This document shows, in pieces, positions 23,130-34,505 of a DNA stretch of 64,000 bases (position 1 is the first letter of the stretch; each line of letters begins with the position of its first letter). Under the pieces are notes generated by a model. It ran no database searches and was not told the DNA's origin. It saw nothing but the letters and a program-made list of their open reading frames with translations. The position numbers and the translations under genes were made by a program. Source of the stretch: Rutpela maculata (Eukaryota > Arthropoda > Insecta > Coleoptera > Cerambycidae); contig OW386288.2 of the NCBI GenBank assembly GCA_936432065.2, positions 16,790,706-16,854,705 on the forward strand, given 5' to 3'.

Positions 23130-24890
23130 ATAACTTATTTCCGCTATTCTAGGTCTAATATCAATGGGCTACATAAGAATTTAATTATTTTAACGTGAAA
23201 AAAATAATGAATTGCTTATAGATCAACGTCGTCCCCGGCGTAGGCATTATATTAAATACACATAAATATGTAAATTCGGTGCATTTGTTATATAGATTGT
23301 CTAGGGTGGTTTAAAAGCGGCTAAATATTGAAGGTCTATGACGAAGACGTATCTGATGGTAAAAAGTCCAATCAATCACGGCTTGGCGCAGGCTGGATTT
23401 TCTAATCTGGCTCTCCCGTGATATTTTAAGGATTACCGAGTGGCGAAAGCAACAATTAAGTTGTTTAAACAACGTACCTGCATTAGCATTATAAACGCTC
23501 AATCTAGCCGGCGTTGCGAAATCCGTATAGATCCATCATAACTTGTCATTCTCACAAAGCGTACCGTTTACACCTGGAAGGTCTAATGTCTAAAAAATCC
23601 TGCGGCGAAAAACATCTATTTAAAACACATATTTAGGGCAGATGTTGCCAGAATTATGTTCGGAGGGCTGTAGAAAATATTATTTTAGATTGGGGAGAGA
23701 TTGCTTGAAAACTAAATTAAAACTTGATGCTATAACTTTTCTCCAACTATGTAAATTAAAAGTTGCGATGTACCTTTATCTCTAAGGAAGGTGCATGCAT
23801 TTCGAATATTAAATTTGTGTTAGACATTTTGCTCTCCTTGAGATATTGCTGATATTAAAAGTCAAATAACATACCGTGTTTCAGGACTTTAATAAATCTC
23901 TTAAGATTTAAATCGCTATTTCATGTTCGGCTGGATACGTTTGTTTGTTCCCATGATGAAACGCATTTTATTAAAAAAATGCTCAAAGTTCACTAAAATT
24001 GTAAAACGTGCTGTTTCACTTTCAACGAAGTCGATCAATAGTTTGTTCAAGATTGATTAAGAACTTGTCAATAAGCTGTATGATACCTGGCGTTCTATTT
24101 GATTATTTTTCAAATTTCAGTGAATTTCGGTTCACAGAAAATATGCGTGGAAAACGATTACTTGTAAAAAGGTGTTTGTTTACTTGTACTCAATACTTCT
24201 GTTCTCTAAAACTCGACTTGAAAACTTACTTTCGTCTACAGGGTGTCCCAATGAAAACTCCCAAGCAGGATATCTTCTAAACGAATAGATATATTGTAAT
24301 GCTGTAAATGCCAGTTTGTAGAGCATAAGGACTGCTTCAGTTTTGAATGTAATGGGGTATTTTCCTATTTTTTTTTTTATTTAATAATATCATAGAATAT
24401 GTACAAACAAGCCTTCCAATACAGATTTCCGCGAAAATAATTATCAATTTTTTGAGAAAACAGAAGGTAAAATAAGTGGAGCAACAGGTGTTTTAAATTG
24501 GTGACGTAGGTAGTTTGGCCGATGACGTAGGTAGACTGTATGGATTTGTTGATAGAATGGTTTTATACAAAACAGTGTGGTGTTGCCAAGTTGAAATTCC
24601 TTCTGTAGTTCTAGTAATGATATTTGAAGAAAACAGAAGTATAAAGCTTATTTATTAAATCAATTTTAATATATTTATCCACGAAATTTAATTTTGAGAT
24701 GTAAAAAATAATAATGGGCGTGAATTATAAAATATTTTAAATAATTTTAAATGCCGATTAGATTTTTAAAAACATATTTAGCAATATATGGCAACAATGT
24801 CAACGAATAGTCAAATGACAGATGTGTTTTAATGGGTCGTGTTGATTTGAAGCATTTCAGTTTCTTTTATCGAGGTATTTGCTGTTAGTT
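23130..24890. other. No gene seen
   Basis: Short frames only. ACAGGGTGTCCCA at 24,239-24,251 looks like a mariner-type terminus, but I could not find its inverted partner downstream. Confidence 0.4.
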
Positions 24891-24904
24891 ACAAATAATA
24901 GATA

Positions 24905-25369
24905 ATGTCGTCGAAAAGATGTTTTATAAAAAGTTGTGGAAACACAAGTATAAGTGCGTCAGAAAAAATTTTTGTAACTGTTCCGAAAAATATGAATATT
25001 CGAATAACTTGGTGGCAAGCTTCCAATATTTTTGATTCCATCCCTTCAGGTTCGTTTATATTTTGTTGTGAAGATCATTTTGAAGTAAGTTTAAACCAGT
25101 ACTACAGATTTTTGTCCTAATAATATATATTTTAGTTAAAAAATGACGCCGAAAACTATTATAAAACAATGGGCCAGAGAATAATCTTAAGACCTGGAGT
25201 TGTACCACATAAAAATTTATCCTGTATACATAAACCAACGAAATCTGAATCACAGTTAAGTCCAACATCAAAGAAAAGGAAAATAGAAGGAAGTCGGTCC
25301 GTCCGCAGGAAATTACATTCTGAAAGTGAACCAAGTACGAGTGGACATGGTTATAGCAAAACTATGTAA
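24905..25369 (+). CDS. THAP-domain zinc-finger protein, two exons (137 aa)
   Basis: Exon 1 is 24,905-25,084 (60 codons). A 51-base intron at 25,085-25,135 begins GTAAGT and ends TTTTAG. Exon 2 is 25,136-25,369, with a stop at 25,367-25,369 and AATAAA right after it (25,371). Joined, the exons give a THAP DNA-binding domain with C6, C11, C55 and H58 (the C2CH zinc set), P27, W36/W37, F59, and a VVPH block in the place of the family's AVPTIF. The tail has a KKRK basic patch that may be a nuclear signal, and is otherwise rich in Ser, Lys and Glu. THAP domains occur in cellular transcription or chromatin proteins and in P-element-type transposases. No transposase catalytic region follows here. 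The intron argues against a retrocopy. It could be a small host gene, a domesticated remnant or a false gene; expression is unknown. Confidence 0.72.
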
Positions 25370-25530
25370 AAATAAAAAATATTATTTCTCATATAATTCG
25401 AACATTTAAGCAATAAAAAAACTATTACGAACATAAAACAATAACAATTTTTTACAACTAATTAAATTAAAACTACCGTAAAAAGTGTTCAAAATTATTG
25501 CCGTTTTCATTAACACACATTGTAAATCTA

Positions 25531-26090
25531 TTAAGTGGCACTAACATCAATGTTATTATAAAGATCTGCCATGTCTTCTATTGGCTCTTTATAAACTTCG
25601 CTTTTTAAGAATCCCCATAAATAAAAGTCTAATGGAGTAATCTCAGGAGATCGAACGAGCCACCTGAGTACTCCATTGGTACCAATCCATCTTCCTAGGT
25701 ATGTTTTATTTAAATAATTATGACGTTGTGATGGTGGGCCTGCTCCATCCTGATGAAACCACATAGTATCCAACTGAACTGGCAAATTCCTTAGTAGTAT
25801 TTGCAATTAATTTTTCAAAAATTGTAAATATCTTTCACCGGTTAAATTCTCATGGTAGAGGTATGGGCCAACAATATAACCAGTAAGAAAACCACGGCAA
25901 ACATTTACTCCAAACGATTCTGGGATCTGGTTTGTCTCATCCACCTAAGATTCTCTTGACACCAGTAACGACAATTATGTTTTGTGATTACTCCATTGTT
26001 ATGGAATCGACTTTCATCATTCAAACAACTTTCAAAATATCCATCTGTCAGTTCGTCTGCCACGTTTCTTGTAAAGCAAAACAAGAAGAC
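25531..26090 (-). pseudogene. Second Tc1/mariner-like transposase, broken
   Basis: Going along the minus strand from ~26,090: an FESCLNDESRFHNNGVITKHN stretch with the first catalytic Asp (codon at 26,016-26,018), the RYW block, then a frame change near 25,900. A stop follows near 25,805, and then WFHQDGAGPP (second Asp), SPEITPLDFYLWG (third acidic block, with Glu where Asp is usual) and the C-terminal helix. The N-terminal DNA-binding half is missing. It differs clearly from the 14.2-kb transposase, so it is another family. It lies ~160 bases beyond the THAP stop and points toward it. Confidence 0.8.
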
Positions 26091-26099
26091 CGATCAGAT

Positions 26100-28225
26100 T
26101 GAAACTTGGACAATACGTTAGTGTTACCAGGAGAAATAACTATAGTTTGAAAAAAAAAACGATCAGTAAATACCAAAGTTATTAAATATTAATAGAAAAT
26201 GTGCGTGAACAGGTTTGCAACCTTCGTTGAGGTTCTACGAAGATAACAATACTGCATAATATTTACGAAATGTTTTCTTTTATTACATCTATTAAAAACT
26301 CCACAGTTTCCTTCGAAAGTTGATATCTCTCTAAATTATCATTCTACTACTTAAATAATGATTTACTGTTTTGCAAAGTTCTAAATAGATACTCGTTTTA
26401 CCATCCATGGCGTCATTATCAGGAAGTGGTTAAAATTTTACAAAAATATATATGAATTATACCTAAAAAATCAACTCATTCTCTAAAGAAATGTGAAGAG
26501 TGCCTTGGAATATTCAACAATTATAGAAATACTTCAATAAATCAGCAAAAAGTATAATGTCTACATCTTTTTATCATTCTGTCAGAAGTTGAAAGTTTTG
26601 CATTAAATGGAGGACCCGCTAATAAAGGCGTAGTTTACACTACAGTAACAAAGTTTGCTGTTTGATAAAATGTTGCACAAGATTTATGGAGACTAACATA
26701 AAATAAAGATTTAAGTCGGGTCGTTCTAAATCTGCTATCAGTCAGTCGGGAAAACTTACATGCTAGAAAGAGTTGCAGTAAACTAAAATCATGTACAATG
26801 AAACTCGTTTCAAATTTAATAAAACGTGAAGTTTAGGGTTGCCAACACCAGAAAATATTTGTAAACCTCTACCTGTTTCCTATAATTTTAAATAAAACTT
26901 TTACATTTATTTGTGCTAGAATTAACTGTGTAGTATCATTAAGTTCATTAAGTAAGCATATTATAACATAACAATGGTTCACCTAGTGAAAAAACTATAT
27001 TGTGAAACATTCTGATTCACAAACCATCTTTGCAAGTAAAAAAAACTCTTCCAGGAAAGGTATAGGTACTTGAATATTTAAATTAATTGGCTTCACCGAT
27101 GTATAGTCTAGTATAACTAATAAGTACTTTTATCAAATATATTTTCAACAAACCATACTTTTATTAATTGTTATATTAAAAATTATCACTTTGAAACTTG
27201 GGTTTCAGTGTATAAATGAGAAATAGTCCAAATATGCAATCAATTTTATTACATCGATAAGCCTATAACAGTTTTTCCATCGATAAAGAAAACGTTTTCG
27301 CTTATAATCCTTGTTTGCAACTCAATAAAAGAAAATGTTTTCTTCGCATTCTCAAAGTAAATAACAAAAGTAAATGTTTCAAGTCAAAGAGTCAAGGCCT
27401 AGATTTTTTACTAATTTGTGGCTAATAAATCATTGTAAAATATTACCTGTGGTGCCAAGAATGTCGTAATTTTTTGATACAATTTAACCTAGCTTGAAAA
27501 ATATCCAAACGGAATTACTTTAGATAAACTTGAGGGGTTAGGTTTAAAAATACTCACTTTACTCAAAGGGAAATATGTGTACATAAGCGATATGTAATAA
27601 AATGTAATAAATCCAGTAGCTTTATAGATATAGTAAGTAATCGTATTAAAAAAAACACGTGTTGGGGAGACGCTCTTATTTTACCAATTCCAAGTGATGT
27701 TTTAAGATTTCTTATCGTTATTAGGGTGCCATATGACGAATACAGTAAACAGACATCAAAATAGATTAGTATTCTAGAAATATACACATGCGTTATGGTT
27801 TTTATGGGGGTGCACTTAAAATTTCCCATCTCCTGCTTCTACTTATACCTTCTTATAGTCGGCCAAATATAAAAACCTTAATGCATTCCGAATTTATCAA
27901 AAAATAAAACTGATACGAAATTCTGTTTGATACTGGCAAAATCTCTGAAACCAACGCAATACCTTCTATCTGCAAACAGGTTGATTTACGATTTTAAGAG
28001 TATTTGATAGAATAGCTGTCTATTGTTATATTATATACGTGACTTTAAATATTTATTTTTATATAGTTGGTAATAGAAGGAGCCAAAATGTTAGGATTGT
28101 TAAATTGGTCGTAACGTGACAAGAGTTATTGTAATGGTGTCCGTTATTTTATGTGAAATGTGTTTTCCGTTATAGCAATTTTCTCAGAAATAAAACAATG
28201 ACTAATTTTTATTGAAGTTATTCAT
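26100..28225. other. No gene seen
   Basis: AT-rich sequence lacking recognisable frames, RNA folds or repeat partners. Confidence 0.4.
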
Positions 28226-28229
28226 TTAG

Positions 28230-28945
28230 CCCTATCAATGAACGTTCAATAAGGTTCAGAGGGAAATGCCGAGATCACAATTTCTGACTTGTTTGGACTA
28301 TTTAGGAGCTAAACATAGCAAAAGTTCCCGAACATAGGAGGCGCGGGGGGTGCAGAGGGGGCGCGAAGGAGGTCCCGGTTCTTGGTTTTTCGCTCATATC
28401 TCGAAAACGGTTAGCCATAATCGAAAAATGGCTACCTATATGCAAAGTTAAAGCTGACTAAATTTTCTACAATAATGTTTCTATTAATTTTTGTCGTATC
28501 TGTTATGGTTCAGTAATGGATTGTATATCTTTTAACTGTATTCCAACTTTATTATAAATTGAAAAACATCATCTGTACCAGATGATTTCTTATTTTTTAA
28601 TTTTTTGTATAGTAAATCTAACATTTCCGCAGCGGTAAACGGATTAAGAAATAACGAATTGTTTTGTACATTTATATTATCATTATTATATGAAGACGAA
28701 TTATTTAATTTCTGAATTTGATCAATTATATCATTGAATCATTGAATAATGAAGCAATTACTTTAGGATCTTCATACTGAACCCCATATGAGATATGAGC
28801 GAAAAACCAAAAACCGGGACCTTCTTCGTGCCCCCCTGCAGTCCCACACCTCTCGTGTTCGGGGATTTTTGGTATATTTACCTCCTAAATAGTCCAAACA
28901 TTGTGATCTGGCATTTCCCTCTAGAAACCATTCATTGACAGGAAT
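28230..28945. mobile_element. Fold-back element with ~150-200-bp arms
   Basis: 28,230-28,425 pairs with 28,785-28,945. Shared blocks are GAGGGAAATGCC, TTGGACTATTTAGGAG, a G-rich stretch and GGTTTTTCGCTCATATCTC. The ~350-base interior is not symmetrical and carries a retrotransposon RT fragment. Confidence 0.75.
28540..28760 (-). pseudogene. N-terminal RT fragment inside the fold-back
   Basis: On the minus strand an open stretch reads LNPFTAAEMLDLLYKKLKN followed by KKSSGTDDV. This is the pattern that opens the RT domain of Jockey/CR1-group retrotransposons (F-x-P-v-t..E, then K-s-x-G-x-D). Nothing on either side continues the domain before the inverted arms begin. Confidence 0.6.
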
Positions 28946-29840
28946 AATTGGGCAATTCTAATAGTTAAATGAAATAGAATATTATGAGACACACAAAATA
29001 CTATACTTATTGCTTTTGAGATGTCATTTATTTATATCGACTTCAAAATGTGCACAGATACCTAATTTATTACATGTATTTCAGCGGAAATCTCAATAAT
29101 ATTGCATATACGTGTTACTTCCATTGTTTTGAGAAAGTGTACGACATGAAGGTGGCTTGGTGAGAGCGATTTGAGCATTTTAAGCGCGAGTCTCTGTCTG
29201 TTTTTAAGGGGTGCCTGCATTTTATTTGGTTTGTAAATGAAACACACGTCTTGTCTAAGCAAGAGGCACGTGTTTATGGGAAAATATTTCTACAAAAAAT
29301 ATTAGTCTTTCATTTTGCTTGAAACATATTTTGTGTAAAACAACAACGCGATACAGAAACGTTGAAATGTTTTCTCTTTTTTGTCGAGTTCGTTAATTTC
29401 TGTTTGTGTTTCTGCCGGAATGAAATCGTGTTCTATATTCGTAAAAAGGAAACCTTAAAAAATCAATTAACTAATTACTTACTGTAAACGTAAACGTTTG
29501 CTTTTCAAATAATCCTTTTATGTTTATAATAATCCCCCTAACCTACCTTTTGCGCTAAAATCAAAGGAAGCCTTTCATGATTAAAAGTAGTCTTTTTATG
29601 TCAATCTTCATTTTCTTTGAATTGTTCGCTGGAATATCTTAGTAGTGAGGGGTGAAAATTATTTTCCTTGCCTACTTTATGCTGTAAAACGCGCAGGAAA
29701 CAGAAATATCATTAATTCTACTTTTATTCTATGGACAGCTTAATGAGTTGTTATTGATTTTAAAATAAAGCCGCGTTAATTGATCGAAATTTAAAATTCA
29801 CCGATTATAATAGATATAGGTCTTTATAATAATAAATAAT
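28946..29840. other. No gene seen
   Basis: AT-rich sequence with only short frames without family features. Confidence 0.4.
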
Positions 29841-29841
29841 C

Positions 29842-29920
29842 GGTTCAGCAGTGGCGTTTCTTCCACAGGGGCAACCTAAGTTCAAATTCGACCGAATCGA
29901 CTCAAAGCGTCGTGGGGTAT
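29842..29920 (+). other. Weak tRNA-like (SINE head?) stretch
   Basis: GGTTCAGCAGTGGCG followed ~30 bases later by AAGTTCAAATTCGA resembles the A and B boxes of a tRNA-type polymerase III promoter. The acceptor and anticodon arms do not close, so it is not a tRNA gene. An old SINE head is possible. Confidence 0.3.
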
Positions 29921-30439
29921 GAACGAACCTATTCGGAACGCTATCTCTCGAGAGGACCGTAAAACTGTGGAATCAGTGTATCCGCGATGTAAGCACGTTA
30001 AAAATTCTTCACAGACAGAAAGCGTTTTGGCAAATTTTGCACAATGTTTTGGAACAAGCCTAATTGCATTTGTGAAATATCAAAGCAAAATGGTATACAA
30101 TTTTGTACCTTTTAATTGCGCACAATTCTTGTACAATTCATTAGATCAATATTAAGATTTTGTTACACTGATATTGTTGGAAAAATGTTTTAACAAATTG
30201 GAGAAATTCAGAGCTATATTCATTAATTTTTACTCAATAAGTAATGGCAATGGCATCCTATAGATATATTTTTCCAATATTATTTCGGACAGGCAACCCA
30301 AGCATGGGTAAAGAAGCCTTGGCTAAGACAGTTATGTTTGATCCACTGTGGTTAGTTTCGGATCAATCGAGTAATTATTTCGATCTATTTCTCCAACTTT
30401 TAGATGCATACGCAAAGGAACACCTTGCTTGTGTCGGGA

Positions 30440-30545
30440 AATACGGGATTAAACTTTACAAGGGGTCATTAATATGAAGAAATAATAGAGTGGGCGACAT
30501 ATAGATCCTTGAGGCACACCGGTGTAGAGATTTTTGATAGCACCT
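30440..30545 (-). pseudogene. RT motif fragment (GVPQGS)
   Basis: Minus-strand text gives YTGVPQGSICRPLYYFFI, which matches the GVPQGS...P box of non-LTR RTs. No further motifs of the domain can be followed on either side, so only a scrap remains. Confidence 0.45.
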
Positions 30546-30814
30546 CTTCATTGAGAACATGGACATATTTTATTAACGTATACTTCAATTGCATTGTGTT
30601 TTATTTATTATAAACTATATTTGATAAAATTAACAGAAATCAACTCCGGCTACATAACACATCGTAGGTATTTTTAGATTTATTGTTTTGATTATTTTTA
30701 TTGTGTTTTTGCTACTAAAACCATAAATATGTTAGCTGTCATCTAATAGCGTTAGTACTATTTGGGATGGGGAGACGCAAACATCAGATTTTAATTATTT
30801 TCAAGGTCCACAAT

Positions 30815-30975
30815 GCCAATTTCGACAAATGTAAAATTGAGAAAGAAGTCAGACAAGTTGTATTGTCACCAATCCTCTTTAACATATATAGTGGGCACGT
30901 GATACGACTTGTACTGGAGAACGGGCAGAGTGGAGAGGTTTTAGGGAGAACTTTGCTGAGGCTGTACGCTTAACA
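30815..30975 (+). pseudogene. RT fragment of a second non-LTR family
   Basis: The frame reads EVRQVVLSPILFNIYSGH, then a helix and LLRLYA. This resembles the VRQGC-LSP-LFN-YSE to YADD segment of another RT type, with the Gly-Cys lost. It stops just before the catalytic YADD, and the rest is unrecognisable. Confidence 0.6.
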
Positions 30976-31672
30976 TGCAACCACGACAAATGATGCTGTT
31001 AGACGTGCGATACATCAAACGGAGACCAACTACAAAAATGCATAGGTCACAAAACCTCCGCCCAAACGTTATGAATAAAAGAAGCAGTGTTAAGTGGCGA
31101 AAAACTGACATGAAAAGATACACCACCGTTGAAATAGTGGGTATTTTTTTGACTGACTATGATCAACTTAATCGTATGCGTTGACGTAAACGTTTTACTC
31201 TAGTCGGTAAAGTAAAAAATACACCAGAAGCTTGCAAAAAATTTTATCTGAAATTTTCCTTCAGTAACTGTTAGTGGAGGGGTTATACATAATAAAACCA
31301 CAAAAATCCGTTCTGGGGGAGTGCCGCAACCCCCCCCCCCCCCCCTCCAAAAGACCACTTTCTGTGAAAAAAGCCTTTTTGCTGATAACTCGTTAACCGT
31401 TGAAGATATCATAAAAAAGATATTTCCTAAAAAAAGTCCTATTGTAATTTTGTTGTATATGTCATGGTTTTCGAGAAAATCTATATTGAAAAAAATTTCA
31501 AAATTTGTATTTTTAATGTGCGCGAATTTTCGTTTATTTGAAATTTATTGTGCGCGGCCTATAGAAAAAATTGAATTGCTCGAAAACCATAGAAAAATCA
31601 AAATAGGTTTTAAAAGGGATATAAAATACTCTCTTGTGCTGCCATTTTTGATGGCTATTGATATTTATCTAA

Positions 31673-31903
31673 TCTAATATATAAAAATCTCGTGTCACAG
31701 TGTTTGTTATCGAACTCCTCCGAAACGGCTTGACCGATTTTTATAAAATTTTTGGTGTATATTTGGTAGGTCTGAGAATAGGTCGTAGGCTATTTTTTAT
31801 ACCCCTAGGTGATAAGGGTGGCCCTATCCAGAAATTTTATTTTTATTTTTTGGACAAAAATTTATAATTTATATGGCAAAACAACGTTTGCTGGGTCAGC
31901 TAG
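31673..31903 (+). mobile_element. Short non-autonomous Helitron (231 bp)
   Basis: It begins TCTAATATATAAAAATCTCG after an A. It ends with the small hairpin GCTGGGTCAGC and CTAG before a T, the A|T target and CTRR-type end of Helitrons. The interior includes GAACTCCTCCGAAACGG and TGACCGATTTTTAT, which I recognise from insect Helitron-type repeats. No Rep/helicase is encoded, so it would depend on an autonomous relative. It sits exactly at the inner edge of the fold-back's left arm. Confidence 0.75.
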
Positions 31904-32094
31904 TTAGTATATAAAAACAAGCTAAAAACGTACTCTTCGCCAGTTTACTAAACTTTTTATATAATTGTTACACATTCTATAGGATACTCTTCGCAGTTTT
32001 CTGTAAATAATGTTAGTTTTAAAATTTTTTAATTTTATAGAACAAACTTAGTTGGTGAAAGACTCGGTGCAAAATAAAGTAAAAATTAAAAAAA

Positions 32095-32185
32095 AACATG
32101 CCATACTCCATGTGGGTTTCGAACCTAGGACCCTTGAATTCCGAGTCAAAAACGTAAGAACCACCTAACACGTAAAAAAATGTAA
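32095..32185 (-). other. tRNA-like segment within the element
   Basis: On the minus strand TTAGGTGGTTCTTACG is followed by GGTCCTAGGTTCGAAACCC. The second part is a good B box, in a text that resembles a decayed tRNA. It could be a SINE head or a captured tRNA; the acceptor stem is not intact, so it is not called as a tRNA gene. Confidence 0.45.
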
Positions 32186-32379
32186 ATTTTTATAAAAACA
32201 TAAAAATCAAAAAAAAAAATTCTCAAATTTAAACCGTTAATAACATTTTTATTTACTGATCGATTTTGTTCAAAAACAATAGGGTTCTTCCCCTAGCTAA
32301 CACTAACTTAGTGTCCAAATTTTAGTACAATCGGATGTTTCTTTTTTAAGTTATCGTGCTTACAAGAAACGTGACGGAC

Positions 32380-32415
32380 GGACGGACAGACGGACGGACG
32401 GACGGACAGACGGAC
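32380..32415. repeat. GGAC/AGAC tetranucleotide tract
   Basis: About nine tandem GACG/GACA units, interrupted twice by CAGA. Confidence 0.9.
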
Positions 32416-32567
32416 ATTTTGAAATTTGTTCAGAATTCGTTCACTAACACAATGATATGAAAATTTTTTCTCTACGAGCGATATTTACGATTTTAGAAAT
32501 GTGCCGATCAAATACAATATACTCTTCGTTTTTGCGAAGAGTATAATAACAATATATAATAATACAC

Positions 32568-33485
32568 TCAAAGAAATAGTATGGGTAAATTCAACAAAAA
32601 AAAATGGTTAACTAACAATATCGTTAATTTTGTTAAACTAAACTATATTGATGGTATTTTTAAGCAAGAGGTGATTGTTATTTTAATTAATAAAAAGTTG
32701 TCGTACAACAAAACAAACATTAACTTAAAAAATACATGAATAAGACTATTATTTTTGTCGTCTGACTATTATTTTGTTGAATTCTGTCAAATTAAACTAG
32801 ATAATAGTATATTTTATTTTTAACTATTATCGAATTGTAATTCTAACCCAGTATTAGTTCGCTGTATTATTGTACTTGGTAGACAAACCAATATTATTGT
32901 CGTCTTCTAGAAGTTCTAAAAGAATTACCATAAAATTTGCTTGCTTACCACGTAGTCTGTTACAGAAATTATTCCCAGATGACGCCACATACAAATCACT
33001 GACAATAATCAATCATGCATTATCTCAAACTCTTATGAATTTATAGAAAATTAATAATATGATTGCAACGTTCAAATTCTCTCAGGGATCATCGATATAT
33101 TTGGATGGATCTTATAAAAGATCTCTAATCTTTGGTTTGGGTGGTCTGATGTCTCAATACTGAGATTTTGGCTAACCAAAAAAAAACTTCATCATACAAT
33201 AAAGTGTAGATCAACCTAAAAATTAGTTGGTGAACAAAAAACAAAGTCGTTGTACTATTTAATTGTAGACCAAATTGAAAATGGTTAGTGAACATAAAAA
33301 AATGTCATTGTACTATTTAATTTATTACAAGAAGATATGATTATTAAACTACTATTTGTTTACGAAAACAAATAAAGTTGTTGTATGACTATTCTTTTCT
33401 GATTGATTTAACTATGAAACTAGATAGGCGCGATTTCATATGCTCTTTTTGGTTGAATTTACGTATCATTTTCTTTGAATGTATA
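32568..33485. mobile_element. ~0.9-kb MITE with ACATTCAAAGAAA-type ends
   Basis: 32,570-32,605 (ACACTCAAAGAAATAGTATG, then TAAATTCAACAAAAA) pairs with 33,447-33,485. The interior is rich in GTTAGT/AACAAAA text and includes a segment (32,934-33,120) shared with 37,590-37,770. No ORF. Confidence 0.65.
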
Positions 33486-33506
33486 GTTATCTCTTAATTT
33501 TTTGGG

Positions 33507-34012
33507 TCTCTAACTATTTACAGGCCCATAAAAAATAACTGACTTTAATATAAGTTATAAATGCATTATCTTTTAGTTCAAGGTAGTACGTTAAAGCGGA
33601 AAAAGTTAGGAAGAAAAATATTCACATTTACAAATTTACCAGCATGTTGAAGTTAGCCAAATTTTTGCCAATTTTTTATTTTTATTTTGATTTTGCCAAT
33701 ATAACCATTTTCATATAGGTAATCCAAAGTTTGGCCGTTTTTCCTCTCTTTTCAATTTCCTCCATTTTATTGAATAATTTTTTGAGCTAAATTTTCAAGA
33801 TGTTTGGGTCTTCTTTTTATTTTTAGGAAGCAATAAAAAATTGGACAAAATTTGGCTAACTTCAACATGCTGGTAAATTTGTAAATGTGAATATTTTTAT
33901 TCCTAAATTTTTCTGCATTGAAGCACTTACCTTGAACTAAAAGATAATGCATTTAAAACTTATATTAAAGTCAGTTATTTTTTATGGGTCTGTGAATAGT
34001 TAGAGGCGCAAA
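33507..34012. mobile_element. ~0.5-kb fold-back MITE
   Basis: 33,507-33,680 pairs with 33,838-34,012. Landmarks are AACTATTTACAGGCCCATAA, AAATGCATTATCTTTTAGTT and ACCAGCATGTTGAAGTTAGC. The ~155-base interior is unpaired. It lies inside the 3.3-kb fold-back. Confidence 0.75.
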
Positions 34013-34505
34013 AAATGAATAGATAACTATATCATATTGTTATTTTTATATCCTAATAAATATCAATAGCCATCAAAAATAACAACACAAGAGAGTATTT
34101 TATATCCCCTTTAAAACCCATTTTGATTTTTATTCCTAGCTTGTATGGTTTTCGAGCAATTCAATTTTTTCTATAGGCCGCGCGCAAAAAATTTCAAATA
34201 AACGAAAATTCGCGCGCATTAAAAATACAAATTTTTTTTTTTCAATATCGATTTTCTCGAAAACCATGGCATATACAACAAAATTACAATAGGACTTTTC
34301 TTAAGAAATTAGTCAAACTTTCTTTTTTATGATGAGCAATTTTTTTATATCTTCAACGGTTAACGAGTTATCAGTAAAATAAGGCTTATTTCATCGAAGG
34401 GGTGGTTTCTTGGGGGGGTTGCGGATTTTTGTGGTATTGTGTTGTATAGCCTCTCCACTAACAGTTACGAAGGAAAATCTCAGATAACATTTTTTGTGAT
34501 GGAAA

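Larger units (their letters stand above)
31984..32544. mobile_element. 561-bp element with ATACTCTTCGCA ends and a terminal hairpin
   Basis: ATACTCTTCGCA at 31,984-31,995 is the complement of 32,533-32,544. The right end is also a self-contained hairpin (32,519-32,544, stem of about 10 bp). Inside are a tRNA-like block (32,095-32,185) and a GGAC/AGAC tandem tract (32,380-32,415). Another GTACTCTTCGCC lies at 31,939-31,950. The class is not recognised. Confidence 0.6.
31225..34505. mobile_element. 3.3-kb fold-back with ~450-bp arms
   Basis: 31,230-31,670 and 34,045-34,500 are reverse complements. Shared blocks include CTGTTAGTGGAG, a homopolymer-G/C tract, TCGTTAACCGTTGAAGATAT, TTTCGAGAAAAT and GGCTATTGATATTTAT. 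The interior is occupied by a chain of four smaller elements listed separately. No transposase is seen. The C-run at 31,331-31,346 is the unstable part of the left arm. Confidence 0.8.

Noticed and set aside
24239..24251. Mariner-type terminus for the 25.5-26.1 kb transposase
   Set aside because: No inverted partner could be found to its right, so the ends of that element remain undefined.
31331..31346. C homopolymer as a functional G-quadruplex
   Set aside because: A plain run within a fold-back arm, with a shorter counterpart in the other arm; likely slippage.
32095..32185. Functional tRNA gene on the minus strand
   Set aside because: Good B box only; stems are broken and the block lies inside a repeat element.
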